The notes beneath the pieces are model-generated. The model worked only from the letters and a program-made list of their open reading frames with translations. It did no database searches and was not told the origin of the DNA. This document shows positions 8,650-17,175 of a stretch of DNA of 64,000 nt, one piece after another. Position 1 is the stretch's first letter. Each line of letters begins with the position of its first letter. The stretch lies in contig NZ_VWNB01000013.1 in NCBI RefSeq assembly GCF_013387475.1, positions 1-64,000 of the forward strand, in the 5' to 3' direction. Both the position numbers and the translations under genes were made by a program. The stretch is from Mariprofundus sp. KV. GTDB taxonomy: Bacteria; Pseudomonadota; Zetaproteobacteria; Mariprofundales; Mariprofundaceae.

Positions 8650-9461
8650 GTGGTGATGCGACACTGAAGGTCGCCTGCATACAGCTCTGCTCTGTCAGAG
8701 AGGTGGCGCGAAACCTTGAGGTGGTAACCTCTCTGCTGGCAAAAGCGGCAGAAGCAGGGGCCAGATTGATGGTTCTGCCTGAGAACTTTGCATTTATGGG
8801 TGGTAGTGAAGCGCAGAAGCGGGCGCTGGTCGAAGATCAGGCTGACTCATCAATTCTGAAATTTCTTTCGCAGCAGGCGGTGATTCACGGTATCGCCATG
8901 ATTGGCGGCACGCTGTTGCTTGGCGGTCGAGACGGGAAGATTCGCAATGCCTGCCCGGTCTTTGATGCCGGAGGCAACCTCATTGCGCTCTACGACAAGA
9001 TTCATCTCTTTGATATGGATTACAATGGCGAGTCCTACCATGAGTCGGCACTGATTGAGGCGGGGGATAAACCTGTCACCGTCACTGTAGAGGGTTTCAA
9101 GATCGGCCTGAGCATCTGTTACGATCTGCGTTTTCCTGAGCTCTATCGCCGTTATGTTGATGCAGGCTGTCAGCTGCTGGTCAATGTGGCTGCATTTACA
9201 GCCATAACCGGACGTGCCCACTGGCAGCCCCTGCTCAGGGCAAGGGCGATTGAGAATCAGTGTTTTATGCTGGCCTCTGCTCAGTCGGGAAAACACCCCG
9301 ATGGCAGGCAGACCTGGGGGCATAGTATGATCATCAACCCCTGGGGAGAGGTGGTAGAGGAGCTGGCTGAAGGGGAGGGATTTATTTGTAGTGAACTCTC
9401 CATGCAGAAGCTGGATCTGGTGCGGGCATCGATGCCGGTTTTGCAGCATAAGAAGCTCTGA
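8646..9461 (+). CDS. Nitrilase-superfamily amidase (Nit1 / deaminated glutathione amidase type)
   Basis: A 271-residue carbon-nitrogen hydrolase. The catalytic triad is visible as E46 (LMVLPENF), K118 (YDKIHLFD) and C158 (GLSICYDLRFPELYR). The branch signature DKIHLFD...Y.ES and the FTAITGRAHWQPLLRARAIENQ segment point to the Nit1/NitFhit branch, whose members hydrolyse deaminated glutathione as metabolite repair. The substrate is inferred from that branch. It overlaps the DUF4438 gene by 4 bases. Confidence 0.88.
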   Translation: MSGDATLKVACIQLCSVREVARNLEVVTSLLAKAAEAGARLMVLPENFAFMGGSEAQKRALVEDQADSSILKFLSQQAVIHGIAMIGGTLLLGGRDGKIRNACPVFDAGGNLIALYDKIHLFDMDYNGESYHESALIEAGDKPVTVTVEGFKIGLSICYDLRFPELYRRYVDAGCQLLVNVAAFTAITGRAHWQPLLRARAIENQCFMLASAQSGKHPDGRQTWGHSMIINPWGEVVEELAEGEGFICSELSMQKLDLVRASMPVLQHKKL

Positions 9462-9557
9462 TTATTCTCTTCTATCTGCAGCTTGAGATTGTAGCAAAAA
9501 TGTTCCCTTCACCGTCCGAAAAGCTGCTAACTGTTGAAAAGAAAGGGCTTACCCGCG

Positions 9558-9771
9558 CTATCCACAGAGCCTGTGGATAACCTGGTGGATAAAAGTTCAC
9601 GGTTTGAAGGTTAACCTGCCTTTGTTCATGCTGTATGACTTATGCCTAAATTTTAGGCTATGTGAAAAATCCTTTAATAACAATATTTTGAATGCCTACT
9701 TGTGATGCTGATTTGAGCTGGCAGAGCTAATTCTTAAAAAACCTTAATGGGCATATGCGTGCGGTGGATAA
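9558..9771. other. Cluster of DnaA-box-like sequences in a convergent intergenic region
   Basis: The gap 9462-9783 (322 bases) lies between two gene 3-prime ends, so no promoter is required there. It contains a perfect DnaA box TGTGGATAA at 9572-9580 and three one-mismatch boxes: CTATCCACA at 9558-9566, GGTGGATAA at 9584-9592 and GGTGGATAA at 9763-9771. Between them is an AT-rich stretch (about 9660-9695) and the palindrome GCCTAAA-T-TTTAGGC at 9644-9658. The layout recalls a replication origin or a DnaA-titrating site. No dnaA, dnaN, gyrB or mnmG is nearby, so the origin reading is tentative. Confidence 0.35.
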
Positions 9772-9783
9772 TTCCTTGTGATA

Positions 9784-10245
9784 TCACTGTTTAAGCTGTC
9801 TTAGCGCCTCAAACACGGCGATGGAGCAGGCATTGGAGAGATTCAGCGAGCGCACCGGTGCATCCTCCCGCATGGGGATAGTTACACCATTGATCTGCGC
9901 TAAAATGGATTGACTTAAGCCTCGGGTTTCAGGGCCGAAAACCAGCACATCTCCGGGTTTGTATTGCACGTCCCAGAAGCTGGTTTTCACCTTTGAACTG
10001 AGTCCATACCAGTTGCGCTCTTCACCGATAAACTGCCGCGCCTGCTGCCAGCTCTGGTGGTGGTGAATATCGAGATGCTGCCAGTAATCCAGCCCGGCTC
10101 TGCGCGCCGCTTTCTCATCGACATCAAACCCGAGCGGATGCACCAGATGCAGGGTGCAACCCGTACAGCCGCACAGCCGTGCGATGTTGCCGGTATTTGG
10201 AGGAATCTCTGGCTCGACTAGAACGATATGTAGTGGTGGACTCAT
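9784..10245 (-). CDS. trmL: tRNA (cytidine/uridine-34-2'-O)-methyltransferase TrmL
   Basis: A 153-residue SPOUT-class methyltransferase that modifies the wobble base of tRNA-Leu isoacceptors. Motifs: VLVEPEIPPNTGNIARLCGCTGCTLHLVHPLGF at the N-terminus, LVFGPETRGLS and the knotted C-terminal IPMREDAPVRSLNLSNACSIAVFEALRQL. Full length for the family. Monocistronic, converging on the amidase gene across the DnaA-box region. Confidence 0.95.
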   Translation of the reverse strand: MSPPLHIVLVEPEIPPNTGNIARLCGCTGCTLHLVHPLGFDVDEKAARRAGLDYWQHLDIHHHQSWQQARQFIGEERNWYGLSSKVKTSFWDVQYKPGDVLVFGPETRGLSQSILAQINGVTIPMREDAPVRSLNLSNACSIAVFEALRQLKQ

Positions 10246-10362
10246 GAGACAGCAGGCTCAGGCAGAATGCCGTTCAGTGCAATAGCGTGGTACAGATCTT
10301 TGGCCTGCACATTTCTGCAGTGACAATCTTATTCGGGTTGAATTAAAAGATTTTATAGAAAC

Positions 10363-10392
10363 AAAAAAAGGCAGGGGGTTAACCCTGCCTTT
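10363..10392 (-). terminator. Rho-independent terminator of trxA
   Basis: A 10-bp stem (AAAGGCAGGG at 10367-10376 with CCCTGCCTTT at 10383-10392) and a 6-base loop. On the minus strand it is followed by a run of Ts (the A run at 10363-10369), and it lies 20 bases after the trxA stop. Confidence 0.88.
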
Positions 10393-10412
10393 GTAATGCG
10401 GTTGAGCTGGAA

Positions 10413-10745
10413 TCAGTCCAGATGCTCGTCGATGAACTCGGTGAGCTTGGCTTTGTTGACTGCGCCAACTTTAGTGCCCTGAACGTTGCCATCGCGGAAA
10501 AGCATCAATGTAGGGATGCCACGAACGCCATATTTGCCAGGCGTGTTCGGGTTATCATCGATATTGATTTTAGCGATTGTTACCTGACCTTGCTTCTCGG
10601 ACGCAACTTCGTCCAGAATCGGGGCGATCTGTTTGCACGGGCCGCACCATGGGGCCCAGAAGTCAACGACGACAGGGCCGCCTGCTTTTAGTACATCGGC
10701 ATCAAAACTTTCGTCACTGACATGAATAATTAAATCTGAAGACAT
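10413..10745 (-). CDS. trxA: Thioredoxin 1
   Basis: A 110-residue cytoplasmic disulfide reductase. The redox motif WCGPC is at C34/C37 in [22 protein letters not shown]. The conserved cis-proline loop [11 protein letters not shown] and the [12 protein letters not shown] ending are present. Single gene with its own terminator at 10363-10392, divergent from the MidA-type gene. Confidence 0.97.
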   Translation of the reverse strand: MSSDLIIHVSDESFDADVLKAGGPVVVDFWAPWCGPCKQIAPILDEVASEKQGQVTIAKINIDDNPNTPGKYGVRGIPTLMLFRDGNVQGTKVGAVNKAKLTEFIDEHLD

Positions 10746-10808
10746 CTAGTTTCCTCTTTGGATTGGAATTGCACGACAAGTTAGTCCTGGGGGGTAAAAG
10801 CGTCAACC

Positions 10809-11954
10809 ATGTCCGAGCATCAACAGTTATATAAGGTGATTCAAAACCGGATTCAAGAGGGTGATGGTTTTCTCCCTTTTGACCGATTTATGCAGGCTGC
10901 GCTTTACGAACCGGGACTCGGTTATTACGAATCGAAAACCGTTTTCGGTGAAAAAGGGGATTTTGTCACTGCCCCCGAACTTGGCCCCTGGTTATCACTC
11001 GGCTTTGCCGATCTGCTCTTCTGGGCATGGAAAGAGCTGGGTGAACCGACGCAGTGGACACTGCTGGAGCAGGGCTCAGGCTCAGGCAAACTGTTGGCTT
11101 CAACGCTGGCGATGATCGCCCAGTTCTCAATGGCAAAACCGGCTACTGTGATCTCTGTTGAGCGCAGTGCGCAGCTGCGTGATCGTCAGATCGAGCTGTT
11201 TGCCGATGCAGGTTTTAACGTTGAGGTTGTCTCCTCCCTTGATGCGGTTGCGCCACGCGAAAATATCATTGTCTTCAGTAATGAGTTGCCCGATGCATTC
11301 CCGGTGCGCTGCTTCTGCCATAACGGTGGTTCTTTTTATGAGCGTGGTGTGGTTGCCAGTGAGGCAGGCTTTGATTGGAAAAATAGTGAAACAGTGATTG
11401 AAGATGGGCCACAGATCGCAGAGGAACTGATTGCAGGCTGGCAGGATGGTTATATCAGTGAGTGGAATCCCGGACTAGAGGGCTGGCAGCAGCAGCTTGC
11501 AGCAATCGTTGAGCGCGGTTTTATCTTTACCAATGATTACGGCTATTCACAGCAGGAGTATTACCGCGAGGGCAGGCGCGAGGGTTCTCTGATGGCCCAT
11601 ATCGGTCAGGCCGCCAGTGAAGATGTGCTGGAAGATCCCGGCAGTCGCGATATTACAGCCCATGTCGATTTCACGGTGCTGGTAAAGGCTGGCAGAGCCG
11701 TTGGTCTGACTCCACTGCTCTGGATGTCGCAGGGTGGCTGGCTTGCGCAATCACCATCAGTACAAGCCTTTGTGCAGTCGCTGGCAGTGCAGAATGATGC
11801 CACCAGCATGCACTTGATGGCGCACGCCAAACGGGTATTGATGCCATATGGCATGGGTGAGGTGTTTAAGATATTGGGACAGGCAAAAGGGGTTGAGAGC
11901 GCACGCCCTGATTATCTCAGTCAGTTTGATCATCTGGATCATCTACAGCGATGA
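10809..11954 (+). CDS. SAM-dependent methyltransferase, MidA/NDUFAF7 family
   Basis: A 381-residue class I methyltransferase. It shows the family N-terminus (FDRFMQAALYEPGLGYYE), GDFVTAPELGPW, the SAM-binding loop LLEQGSGSGKLLAS, FSNELPDAFPVRCF and DYGYSQQEYY. The human relative NDUFAF7 dimethylates an arginine of complex I subunit NDUFS2; the bacterial target is not settled. The stop overlaps the next start in ATGA, implying coupled translation with the RNA methyltransferase. Confidence 0.88.
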   Translation: MSEHQQLYKVIQNRIQEGDGFLPFDRFMQAALYEPGLGYYESKTVFGEKGDFVTAPELGPWLSLGFADLLFWAWKELGEPTQWTLLEQGSGSGKLLASTLAMIAQFSMAKPATVISVERSAQLRDRQIELFADAGFNVEVVSSLDAVAPRENIIVFSNELPDAFPVRCFCHNGGSFYERGVVASEAGFDWKNSETVIEDGPQIAEELIAGWQDGYISEWNPGLEGWQQQLAAIVERGFIFTNDYGYSQQEYYREGRREGSLMAHIGQAASEDVLEDPGSRDITAHVDFTVLVKAGRAVGLTPLLWMSQGGWLAQSPSVQAFVQSLAVQNDATSMHLMAHAKRVLMPYGMGEVFKILGQAKGVESARPDYLSQFDHLDHLQR

Positions 11955-13207
11955 TCGGTAAAACCCTGAAGGGGCGTGCTGGCCCGATACTGCCCGGCGG
12001 TGAGGCGCTGGTGCATGCAGATGGTGACACTGTGCTGGTTGCCAATGCCGTACCCGGTGATGAGTTGGCCGTACATATCTCTGGAAAGCGGCGTGGCGTA
12101 TGGCGTGGCGAGATTGTCGAGGTGCTTGAAGCCTCTGATCAGCGCATCACGCCAGCCTGCCCTGTTGCAACTCTTTGTGGAGGTTGTGCGCTACAATCAA
12201 TCTCCGGCTCTGATCAGGCCAAACTGAAATCGGAGTGGGTGAAAAGTGCGTTTGCACCGTTCATAAAGAGTGATACGGCGTGGTTACCGATTGTATGGCA
12301 GGAAGATCGTTTTCGCAGGCGTGTCCGCTGGTCAGTGGGCAGTGACAGGGCGGGGCTGTTTCTCGGCTTTAAAGCCTTTGCCAGCCATCAGCCGGTGCGC
12401 CATCGTGATTGTCTGGTTGTCACACCTCAGCTTAATCAACTCGCCCGCCTGATTGAAAAAAATATGCATCTGAACGGTGTGGCATCAGTTCAGGCATTGC
12501 AGCTTAATGATGGTGTTCATCTCATTTTCGAAACAGAGCATCCGCCTGAGTCGATTGCCACCGATGAACTTGATGCACTGGTTCTGCAGTGGTGGTGGCG
12601 GGATGCTCAGGGTATCACCCGGCCATTGAAGAAGCCTGTTATCCCACTGCATGATCAGCTGCCTGCAGGAGATCTGGATGTGGCAGTTACGGTTGGCCCG
12701 GATGGGTTTGTGCAGGGGCAGGTTGAAGGGAACCGTGAGTTGATTGCCCAGATTCAGGATTGGGCAGGAAAACCGCGACGTATCGCTGATCTCTTCTGTG
12801 GTATCGGCAATCTCTCGCTGCCACTTGCAGCAGCGAGCGGGGCAGAGGTCTTCGGTGCAGAACTTAATGCCGCCAGTGTGCGTGCGGCAGCAGCCAATGC
12901 CAAAGCGCTGCATGTGAAAGCCAGCTTTACAGAGGCTAATCTCTTTGAGGATTTTGATATCGAGCCCTATATCGGCGCTGATCTGCTGCTGCTTGATCCG
13001 CCAAGGCGTGGTGCCAAACGGATCTGTGATCAGATTTCACGTCTGCTGCCGGAAAAGATTATTATGATCTCTTGTGATGTGGCGGCTGGAGCAAGGGATG
13101 GTGCTATTCTGAAAAAGCATGGATATCAGCTCAAAGCGCTGCGTGCACTGGATCTTTTTCCCGGGGCAGGGCATGTAGAGGCGATGAGTCTCTGGACTCG
13201 GATATAA
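11951..13207 (+). CDS. TrmA/RlmD-family RNA (uracil-5-)-methyltransferase
   Basis: A 418-residue enzyme with a short N-terminal TRAM-like region. Cysteines C70-x5-C76-x2-C79 and C154 match the spacing of the [4Fe-4S] ligands of E. coli RlmD (RumA). The C-terminal Rossmann domain has DLFCGIGNLSLPLA, the LLDPPRRGAK motif and the catalytic nucleophile in MISCDVAAGARD. It probably methylates a uridine of 23S rRNA. RlmD, RlmC and related types cannot be told apart by eye. It overlaps the MidA-type gene by 4 bases. Confidence 0.85.
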   Translation: MIGKTLKGRAGPILPGGEALVHADGDTVLVANAVPGDELAVHISGKRRGVWRGEIVEVLEASDQRITPACPVATLCGGCALQSISGSDQAKLKSEWVKSAFAPFIKSDTAWLPIVWQEDRFRRRVRWSVGSDRAGLFLGFKAFASHQPVRHRDCLVVTPQLNQLARLIEKNMHLNGVASVQALQLNDGVHLIFETEHPPESIATDELDALVLQWWWRDAQGITRPLKKPVIPLHDQLPAGDLDVAVTVGPDGFVQGQVEGNRELIAQIQDWAGKPRRIADLFCGIGNLSLPLAAASGAEVFGAELNAASVRAAAANAKALHVKASFTEANLFEDFDIEPYIGADLLLLDPPRRGAKRICDQISRLLPEKIIMISCDVAAGARDGAILKKHGYQLKALRALDLFPGAGHVEAMSLWTRI

Positions 13208-13230
13208 AAATGAATACTCCACTTTTGTCC

Positions 13231-13378
13231 CATGGCTGCGTTGCTTCGGTGCTCAAATCCTCACAAAAAGGCAGGAACCGTTTGGACAATCAAGGATTGC
13301 CCGCAGGGCGAAGGCAATGGATGCCTGAGTCACGTATTTCAATACGCTCCGGTTTTGCGCGCCTTACGCCTTGCCATG
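13231..13378. repeat. Candidate dispersed repeat with inverted ends
   Basis: A 148-base block in the gap after the RNA methyltransferase. It begins CATGGCTGCG and ends with the reverse complement of CATGGCAAGGCG, so its ends are imperfect inverted repeats, and it is GC-rich with several short internal complements. A short open frame across it (13210-13410) looks like a by-product. No second copy lies in this window, so its repeat nature is inferred from structure. Confidence 0.35.
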
Positions 13379-13409
13379 AATCAAAATTGAAGCATCCTCT
13401 GTTCTGTTG

Positions 13410-14906
13410 ATGAAAATTTTTCTCTTAAGGTCGATTCTTTGTGTGCTGCTTCTGGCCGGTTGCCAGCAGGCTGAGAGTGATCGTGATCTGCTGCGCGTGG
13501 GGCTGGCACAGCTACCGATCACAGTTGATCCCCGTTTTGCTACCGATGCGGCATCGGTGCGGGTGCAGGATTTTCTGCATCGTGGCCTGTTAAGGCTGGA
13601 TGCATCATTCAATGCCGAAGCTGATCTGGCTGATCGCTGGTCGCACCCTGAGCCACTGCTGTGGCATTTCAGGATTAAGCAGGGTGTCACCTTCAGTGAT
13701 GGCAGCCCGGTGACAGCAAACGATGTCGCAGCCACACTCAATGCGGTGATTGATGCCAAACTTGTCAGCCCGCTTAAAGCGAGTTTTTCTGCTATTGAAC
13801 GCGTTGAAGTTGATAGTGAACATCAAATCACCATTCACCTCTCCAAACCCGATGCCTCACTGCTTACGCGTCTGAATCTCGGTATTCTCCCTGCATCGAT
13901 CGCTTCTGCGCCCCATGATGCACACAAAACCATCGGTTGTGGCCCCTATAAGCTCACTGCCTGGAGTGAGAGTGGCATCACCCTTGAGCGCAGAGAAAAC
14001 GTCGGCAGCGTCGCTAAAATCCGCTTTAACGGTGTGAAAGATCCGGTCACAAGGGTGCTGAAACTGACCCGTGGTGAACTCGATTTTGTGCAGAATGATC
14101 TGCCGCCACATCTACTACCCTATATTCGTGAGCAGAAGCAGTTAAATATTCAAACCGCACCATCCACCACCTTCTCCTACATCGGCCTGAATATGCAGGA
14201 CAGAGTGGTAGGTGATGTTCGCGTTCGCAAAGCACTGGCACTGGCGCTGGATCGCAACAAACTCAAAGCCGCACTCTTCTCCGATCTGCCTGTCCTTGCA
14301 GAAACAGTACTTACAGCCAGCCACTGGGCCTCCAATCCACTGCCTGTAACAGCATTTGATCTCACTGAAGCCGAAGCCCTGCTTGATCAGGCCGGTTTCC
14401 CTAGGGATAAAGATGGCATCCGTTTTGTGCTCAACTATAGAACCAGTACCGACCCGATTCGCCTGCGGCTGGCCACAGCCATTGCCGCGATGTGGCAGCA
14501 GGTTGGCATCAAGGTCTCCATCGAATCACTGGAGTGGGGCGGTTTTTATGCCCGCATCAAACGCGGTGATTTTCAGGTCTTCTCACTCGCCTGGGTAGGT
14601 ATCACCGATCCCGATATCTATCGCTGGATTCTGCACACCGAGATGTGGCCACCAAAAGGTGCCAATCGTGGTCGCTACAGCAATCCGGAAGTGGACAGCT
14701 GGCTAGACGCTGCCGCTGCCGGAGAGAGTCAGCCTGAACGCAAACTGATCTATGCGAAGATTCAACAGAAGATGCAGCAGGATATGGTCTACATCCCACT
14801 CTGGTATGATCCGGTGATAGCCGTCTCCGGCCCCCGAATTAACGGTTTTAAACCGATGCCGGATGGTAATCTAAGGGGATTGATGGCTGTTCAGTTACAG
14901 AAATAA
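13410..14906 (+). CDS. ABC-transporter oligopeptide/nickel-type solute-binding lipoprotein
   Basis: A 498-residue family 5 extracellular solute-binding protein. The signal peptide ends in the lipobox LLLAGC with lipidated C18. Family landmarks: LRVGLAQLPITVDPRF, LWHFRIKQGVTFSDGSPVTANDV, TIGCGPYKL, FSYIGLNMQDR, DVRVRKALALALDRNKL and the C-terminal YIPLWYDP. It probably binds peptides or a similar ligand in the periplasm. No permease or ATPase gene is adjacent, so it is an orphan receptor. ATG at 13410 follows an in-frame TTG. Confidence 0.9.
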   Translation: MKIFLLRSILCVLLLAGCQQAESDRDLLRVGLAQLPITVDPRFATDAASVRVQDFLHRGLLRLDASFNAEADLADRWSHPEPLLWHFRIKQGVTFSDGSPVTANDVAATLNAVIDAKLVSPLKASFSAIERVEVDSEHQITIHLSKPDASLLTRLNLGILPASIASAPHDAHKTIGCGPYKLTAWSESGITLERRENVGSVAKIRFNGVKDPVTRVLKLTRGELDFVQNDLPPHLLPYIREQKQLNIQTAPSTTFSYIGLNMQDRVVGDVRVRKALALALDRNKLKAALFSDLPVLAETVLTASHWASNPLPVTAFDLTEAEALLDQAGFPRDKDGIRFVLNYRTSTDPIRLRLATAIAAMWQQVGIKVSIESLEWGGFYARIKRGDFQVFSLAWVGITDPDIYRWILHTEMWPPKGANRGRYSNPEVDSWLDAAAAGESQPERKLIYAKIQQKMQQDMVYIPLWYDPVIAVSGPRINGFKPMPDGNLRGLMAVQLQK

Positions 14907-14972
14907 GTAAACTGTCCCCTTATTTAACGGGCTGCTAACAGTCGTCTAGAGAAGCAGTTGGTGATAAGAAAA

Positions 14973-15614
14973 TTATTGTTTGTTAAAAAGGTGATATTTC
15001 CAAGGACCTCCAACACAAATCCATTTTTCTTCAGGACGCCATTTTTTCTCAGCGTAGACTATAAGGCTGTCACCATGTTCAGAAGTTTCCTTTGACATCC
15101 ATTTTGCTCCTAATAGATGTTCTTTGTACAAGACATCCCATGTTTCGGACAAGATATATAGTGTTGAACTATGACTTGTTGATTGTTGATCGATATAAAC
15201 CGCAAGATATTTTTTAGCATTTTCCCCAACAAGCTCTACAGCGGCCGCATTCCTTGTATATCTCGGTGTTTCTAGCTTTTTAATAATATTTTCATTTGCA
15301 TCAATGATGCTTACCCAATTATTGATTGGTATTCCAATTTTATATTTTATGTTATTAAAATTAAAGTTGCGAAATGAATAGTAAGTGTATCCTGAGATAA
15401 TCTTATCATTGCTTTCCAAGTTAAGGTTACTTTCCAAATCGATTTTAAAATCGAGATTCTGAGAAGTAACTTCTTCTTTAAAAACACCAATTTTATTAAT
15501 TGCGATTTCAGGGGGATAGTATTCACCGCCACCACCGCCGCAACTTGTATTTGCGAGAAGTGATGATACAAGAAATATGAATATATATGGTTTATATAAT
15601 GTTTTGAATTTCAT
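14973..15614 (-). CDS. Hypothetical lipoprotein, AT-rich
   Basis: A 213-residue protein with a hydrophobic N-terminus and lipobox-like LLANTSC followed by five glycines (C25). The mature part is rich in Asn, Ile, Lys and Tyr, with strand-like repeats of polar and aromatic residues. No family is recognised. The gene is clearly more AT-rich than its neighbours, which suggests recent transfer. It is isolated between the binding lipoprotein (convergent) and the VOC gene (divergent). Confidence 0.75.
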   Translation of the reverse strand: MKFKTLYKPYIFIFLVSSLLANTSCGGGGGEYYPPEIAINKIGVFKEEVTSQNLDFKIDLESNLNLESNDKIISGYTYYSFRNFNFNNIKYKIGIPINNWVSIIDANENIIKKLETPRYTRNAAAVELVGENAKKYLAVYIDQQSTSHSSTLYILSETWDVLYKEHLLGAKWMSKETSEHGDSLIVYAEKKWRPEEKWICVGGPWKYHLFNKQ

Positions 15615-15907
15615 TTAATCAATTCAACTTATAACAGTGTTGATATAGGGAATTTATTCCTTGTGTGTTTTTTATCTTGTGTGTTTTTTATAATATATCC
15701 AGACAAAACTCCCTCCTATCCAATAAACCTAGTTGAACACGGAAAAGGGGAAATAGTGGTCGATTCAAGCCTCGCATCAACTAGGGGGAGGTTTGAACAG
15801 TACTTTTTTCTGTCGCATTCAATCTCCGTGTTTGTTAGAGCGTAGTTCATGCATGAACAATGCGCAAACTTGAAGGACAAAATGGTTGCGGCTGGTAAGA
15901 TACTGGC

Positions 15908-16315
15908 ATGTTCAGTTTTCATCATGTCTCTCTGAGTGTCCAGAATCTGGAAAGCTCAATCGAATTTTACTCTACCTTTGGTTTTGAGCCGGTTTATGAG
16001 TGGCAGGCCGAGGATAAGAGGGTTGCAATCGTCCACCTTAAGATGGATGAGATGCTGCTGGAGCTGTTCTGTTTTGCAGATGCTTCTGCTGCACCGGAAT
16101 CATCAAAAGAGCTGGCGACCGATCTGCCACGTATCGGCATTAAACATTTCGGTATCAGGGTGGCCGATATCCATGTTGCCAGAGAGGCCCTGCAAGCCGC
16201 TGGTCTGGCTGATGGAGTTGAGGTTGTTGAGGGTAAAACAGGTATCCAATACTTTTTCATCAAAGACCCGAGCGGCATTCTGGTTGAGATCGTTCAGGAC
16301 GACAGGGGTCTCTGA
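15908..16315 (+). CDS. VOC (glyoxalase/dioxygenase fold) family protein
   Basis: A 135-residue protein of two beta-alpha-beta-beta-beta units. The first begins HHVSLSVQNLESSIEFYSTFGFEPVYEW and the second KHFGIRVADIHVAREALQAAG, ending FFIKDPSGILVEIVQD. Metal-site residues H5/H6, E54-region and E131-region are plausible. Related to lactoylglutathione lyase-like proteins; the substrate cannot be read from sequence. Its stop shares one base with the start of the Nudix gene, so it heads the VOC-Nudix-mnmA operon. Confidence 0.85.
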   Translation: MFSFHHVSLSVQNLESSIEFYSTFGFEPVYEWQAEDKRVAIVHLKMDEMLLELFCFADASAAPESSKELATDLPRIGIKHFGIRVADIHVAREALQAAGLADGVEVVEGKTGIQYFFIKDPSGILVEIVQDDRGL

Positions 16316-17166
16316 TGGCTTATGCTGATCATATTAAAGCACTGAATCGCTGGAATCCCGATAACTTTCTGCCGTTTATTGTTGATGGCATAGAAGTGGG
16401 GCGGATTCGCCATGACTTTGCTGATCAGCTTGCCGGGTTTCCTGACTGTTTTGTGGTCAACGATAAGCAGGTGCTGCTTCATTCGCAGCTTACCGGTTTT
16501 GAACAGCGATCAGATGCTGTTGCAACGGTACTATCGAGTTTGGCCGAGTCCGGTGGTGTTACGCATCTGATGGGTGAGATGTTTCCGGTGCTCGAAGCAT
16601 TTGGCAAACCGGCGCTGCTGCAGATTGACCGGGCTTCTGTTTCACAGTTCGGCATTCGTGCATTCGGTCAGCATCTTAATGGTTATGTGCAGACTTCTGA
16701 CGGATTGGCAATGTGGATCGCACGCAGGGCATCGGATCGCAGAGCCTTTCCCGGTCGGCTGGATCAGCTGGTGGCTGGTGGTTTGCCGCATGCCATTTCG
16801 CTGGCTGAGAATCTCGCCAAGGAGTGCAGGGAGGAGGCGGATATTCCGCCTGAGCTGGCTGCTGCTGCCGAATATGTGGGGCAGATAAGCTACTGCTGTG
16901 AGGTGGCCAAGGGGGTAAGGCATGACACAATCTTCTGTTACGACCTGCTTCTGCCAGAAGATTTCACACCCCGTTGCACCGATGGTGAGGTCGAAAGCTT
17001 TGCGTTGATGCCGATTGAAAAGGTGGCTGAGATTGTGCGCGATACGGAAGATTTCAAACCCAACTGCAATCTGGTGATTATCGATTTCCTGCAACGCCAC
17101 GGTGTTATCGCTGCTGATCTTAACCCGCACAATGCAACAGCAGGACAAATCCAGGTCGAGTGCTAG
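16315..17166 (+). CDS. DUF4743/Nudix hydrolase (Tnr3-like)
   Basis: A 283-residue protein. The N-terminal half (about 10-120) matches the DUF4743 region that precedes a Nudix domain in Tnr3/NUDT20-like proteins (NFLPFIVDGIEVGRIR; FGIRAFGQHLNGYVQ). The Nudix region has LDQLVAGGLPHAISLAENLAKECREEADIP, where the REEADIP segment supplies the acidic metal ligands of a slightly degenerate Nudix box. Relatives hydrolyse damaged thiamine diphosphate forms; that activity is inferred only. It lies between the VOC gene and mnmA, 9 bases from the latter. Confidence 0.82.
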   Translation: MAYADHIKALNRWNPDNFLPFIVDGIEVGRIRHDFADQLAGFPDCFVVNDKQVLLHSQLTGFEQRSDAVATVLSSLAESGGVTHLMGEMFPVLEAFGKPALLQIDRASVSQFGIRAFGQHLNGYVQTSDGLAMWIARRASDRRAFPGRLDQLVAGGLPHAISLAENLAKECREEADIPPELAAAAEYVGQISYCCEVAKGVRHDTIFCYDLLLPEDFTPRCTDGEVESFALMPIEKVAEIVRDTEDFKPNCNLVIIDFLQRHGVIAADLNPHNATAGQIQVEC

Positions 17167-17175
17167 GTTTGGCGC

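Noticed and set aside
13210-13410. 66-residue open frame after the RNA methyltransferase
   Set aside because: It follows the candidate repeat element; the composition looks like translated repeat, and there is no ribosome-binding site.
15663-15845. 60-residue open frame in the gap before the VOC gene
   Set aside because: No ribosome-binding site, no conserved features, AT-rich DNA where chance frames are expected.
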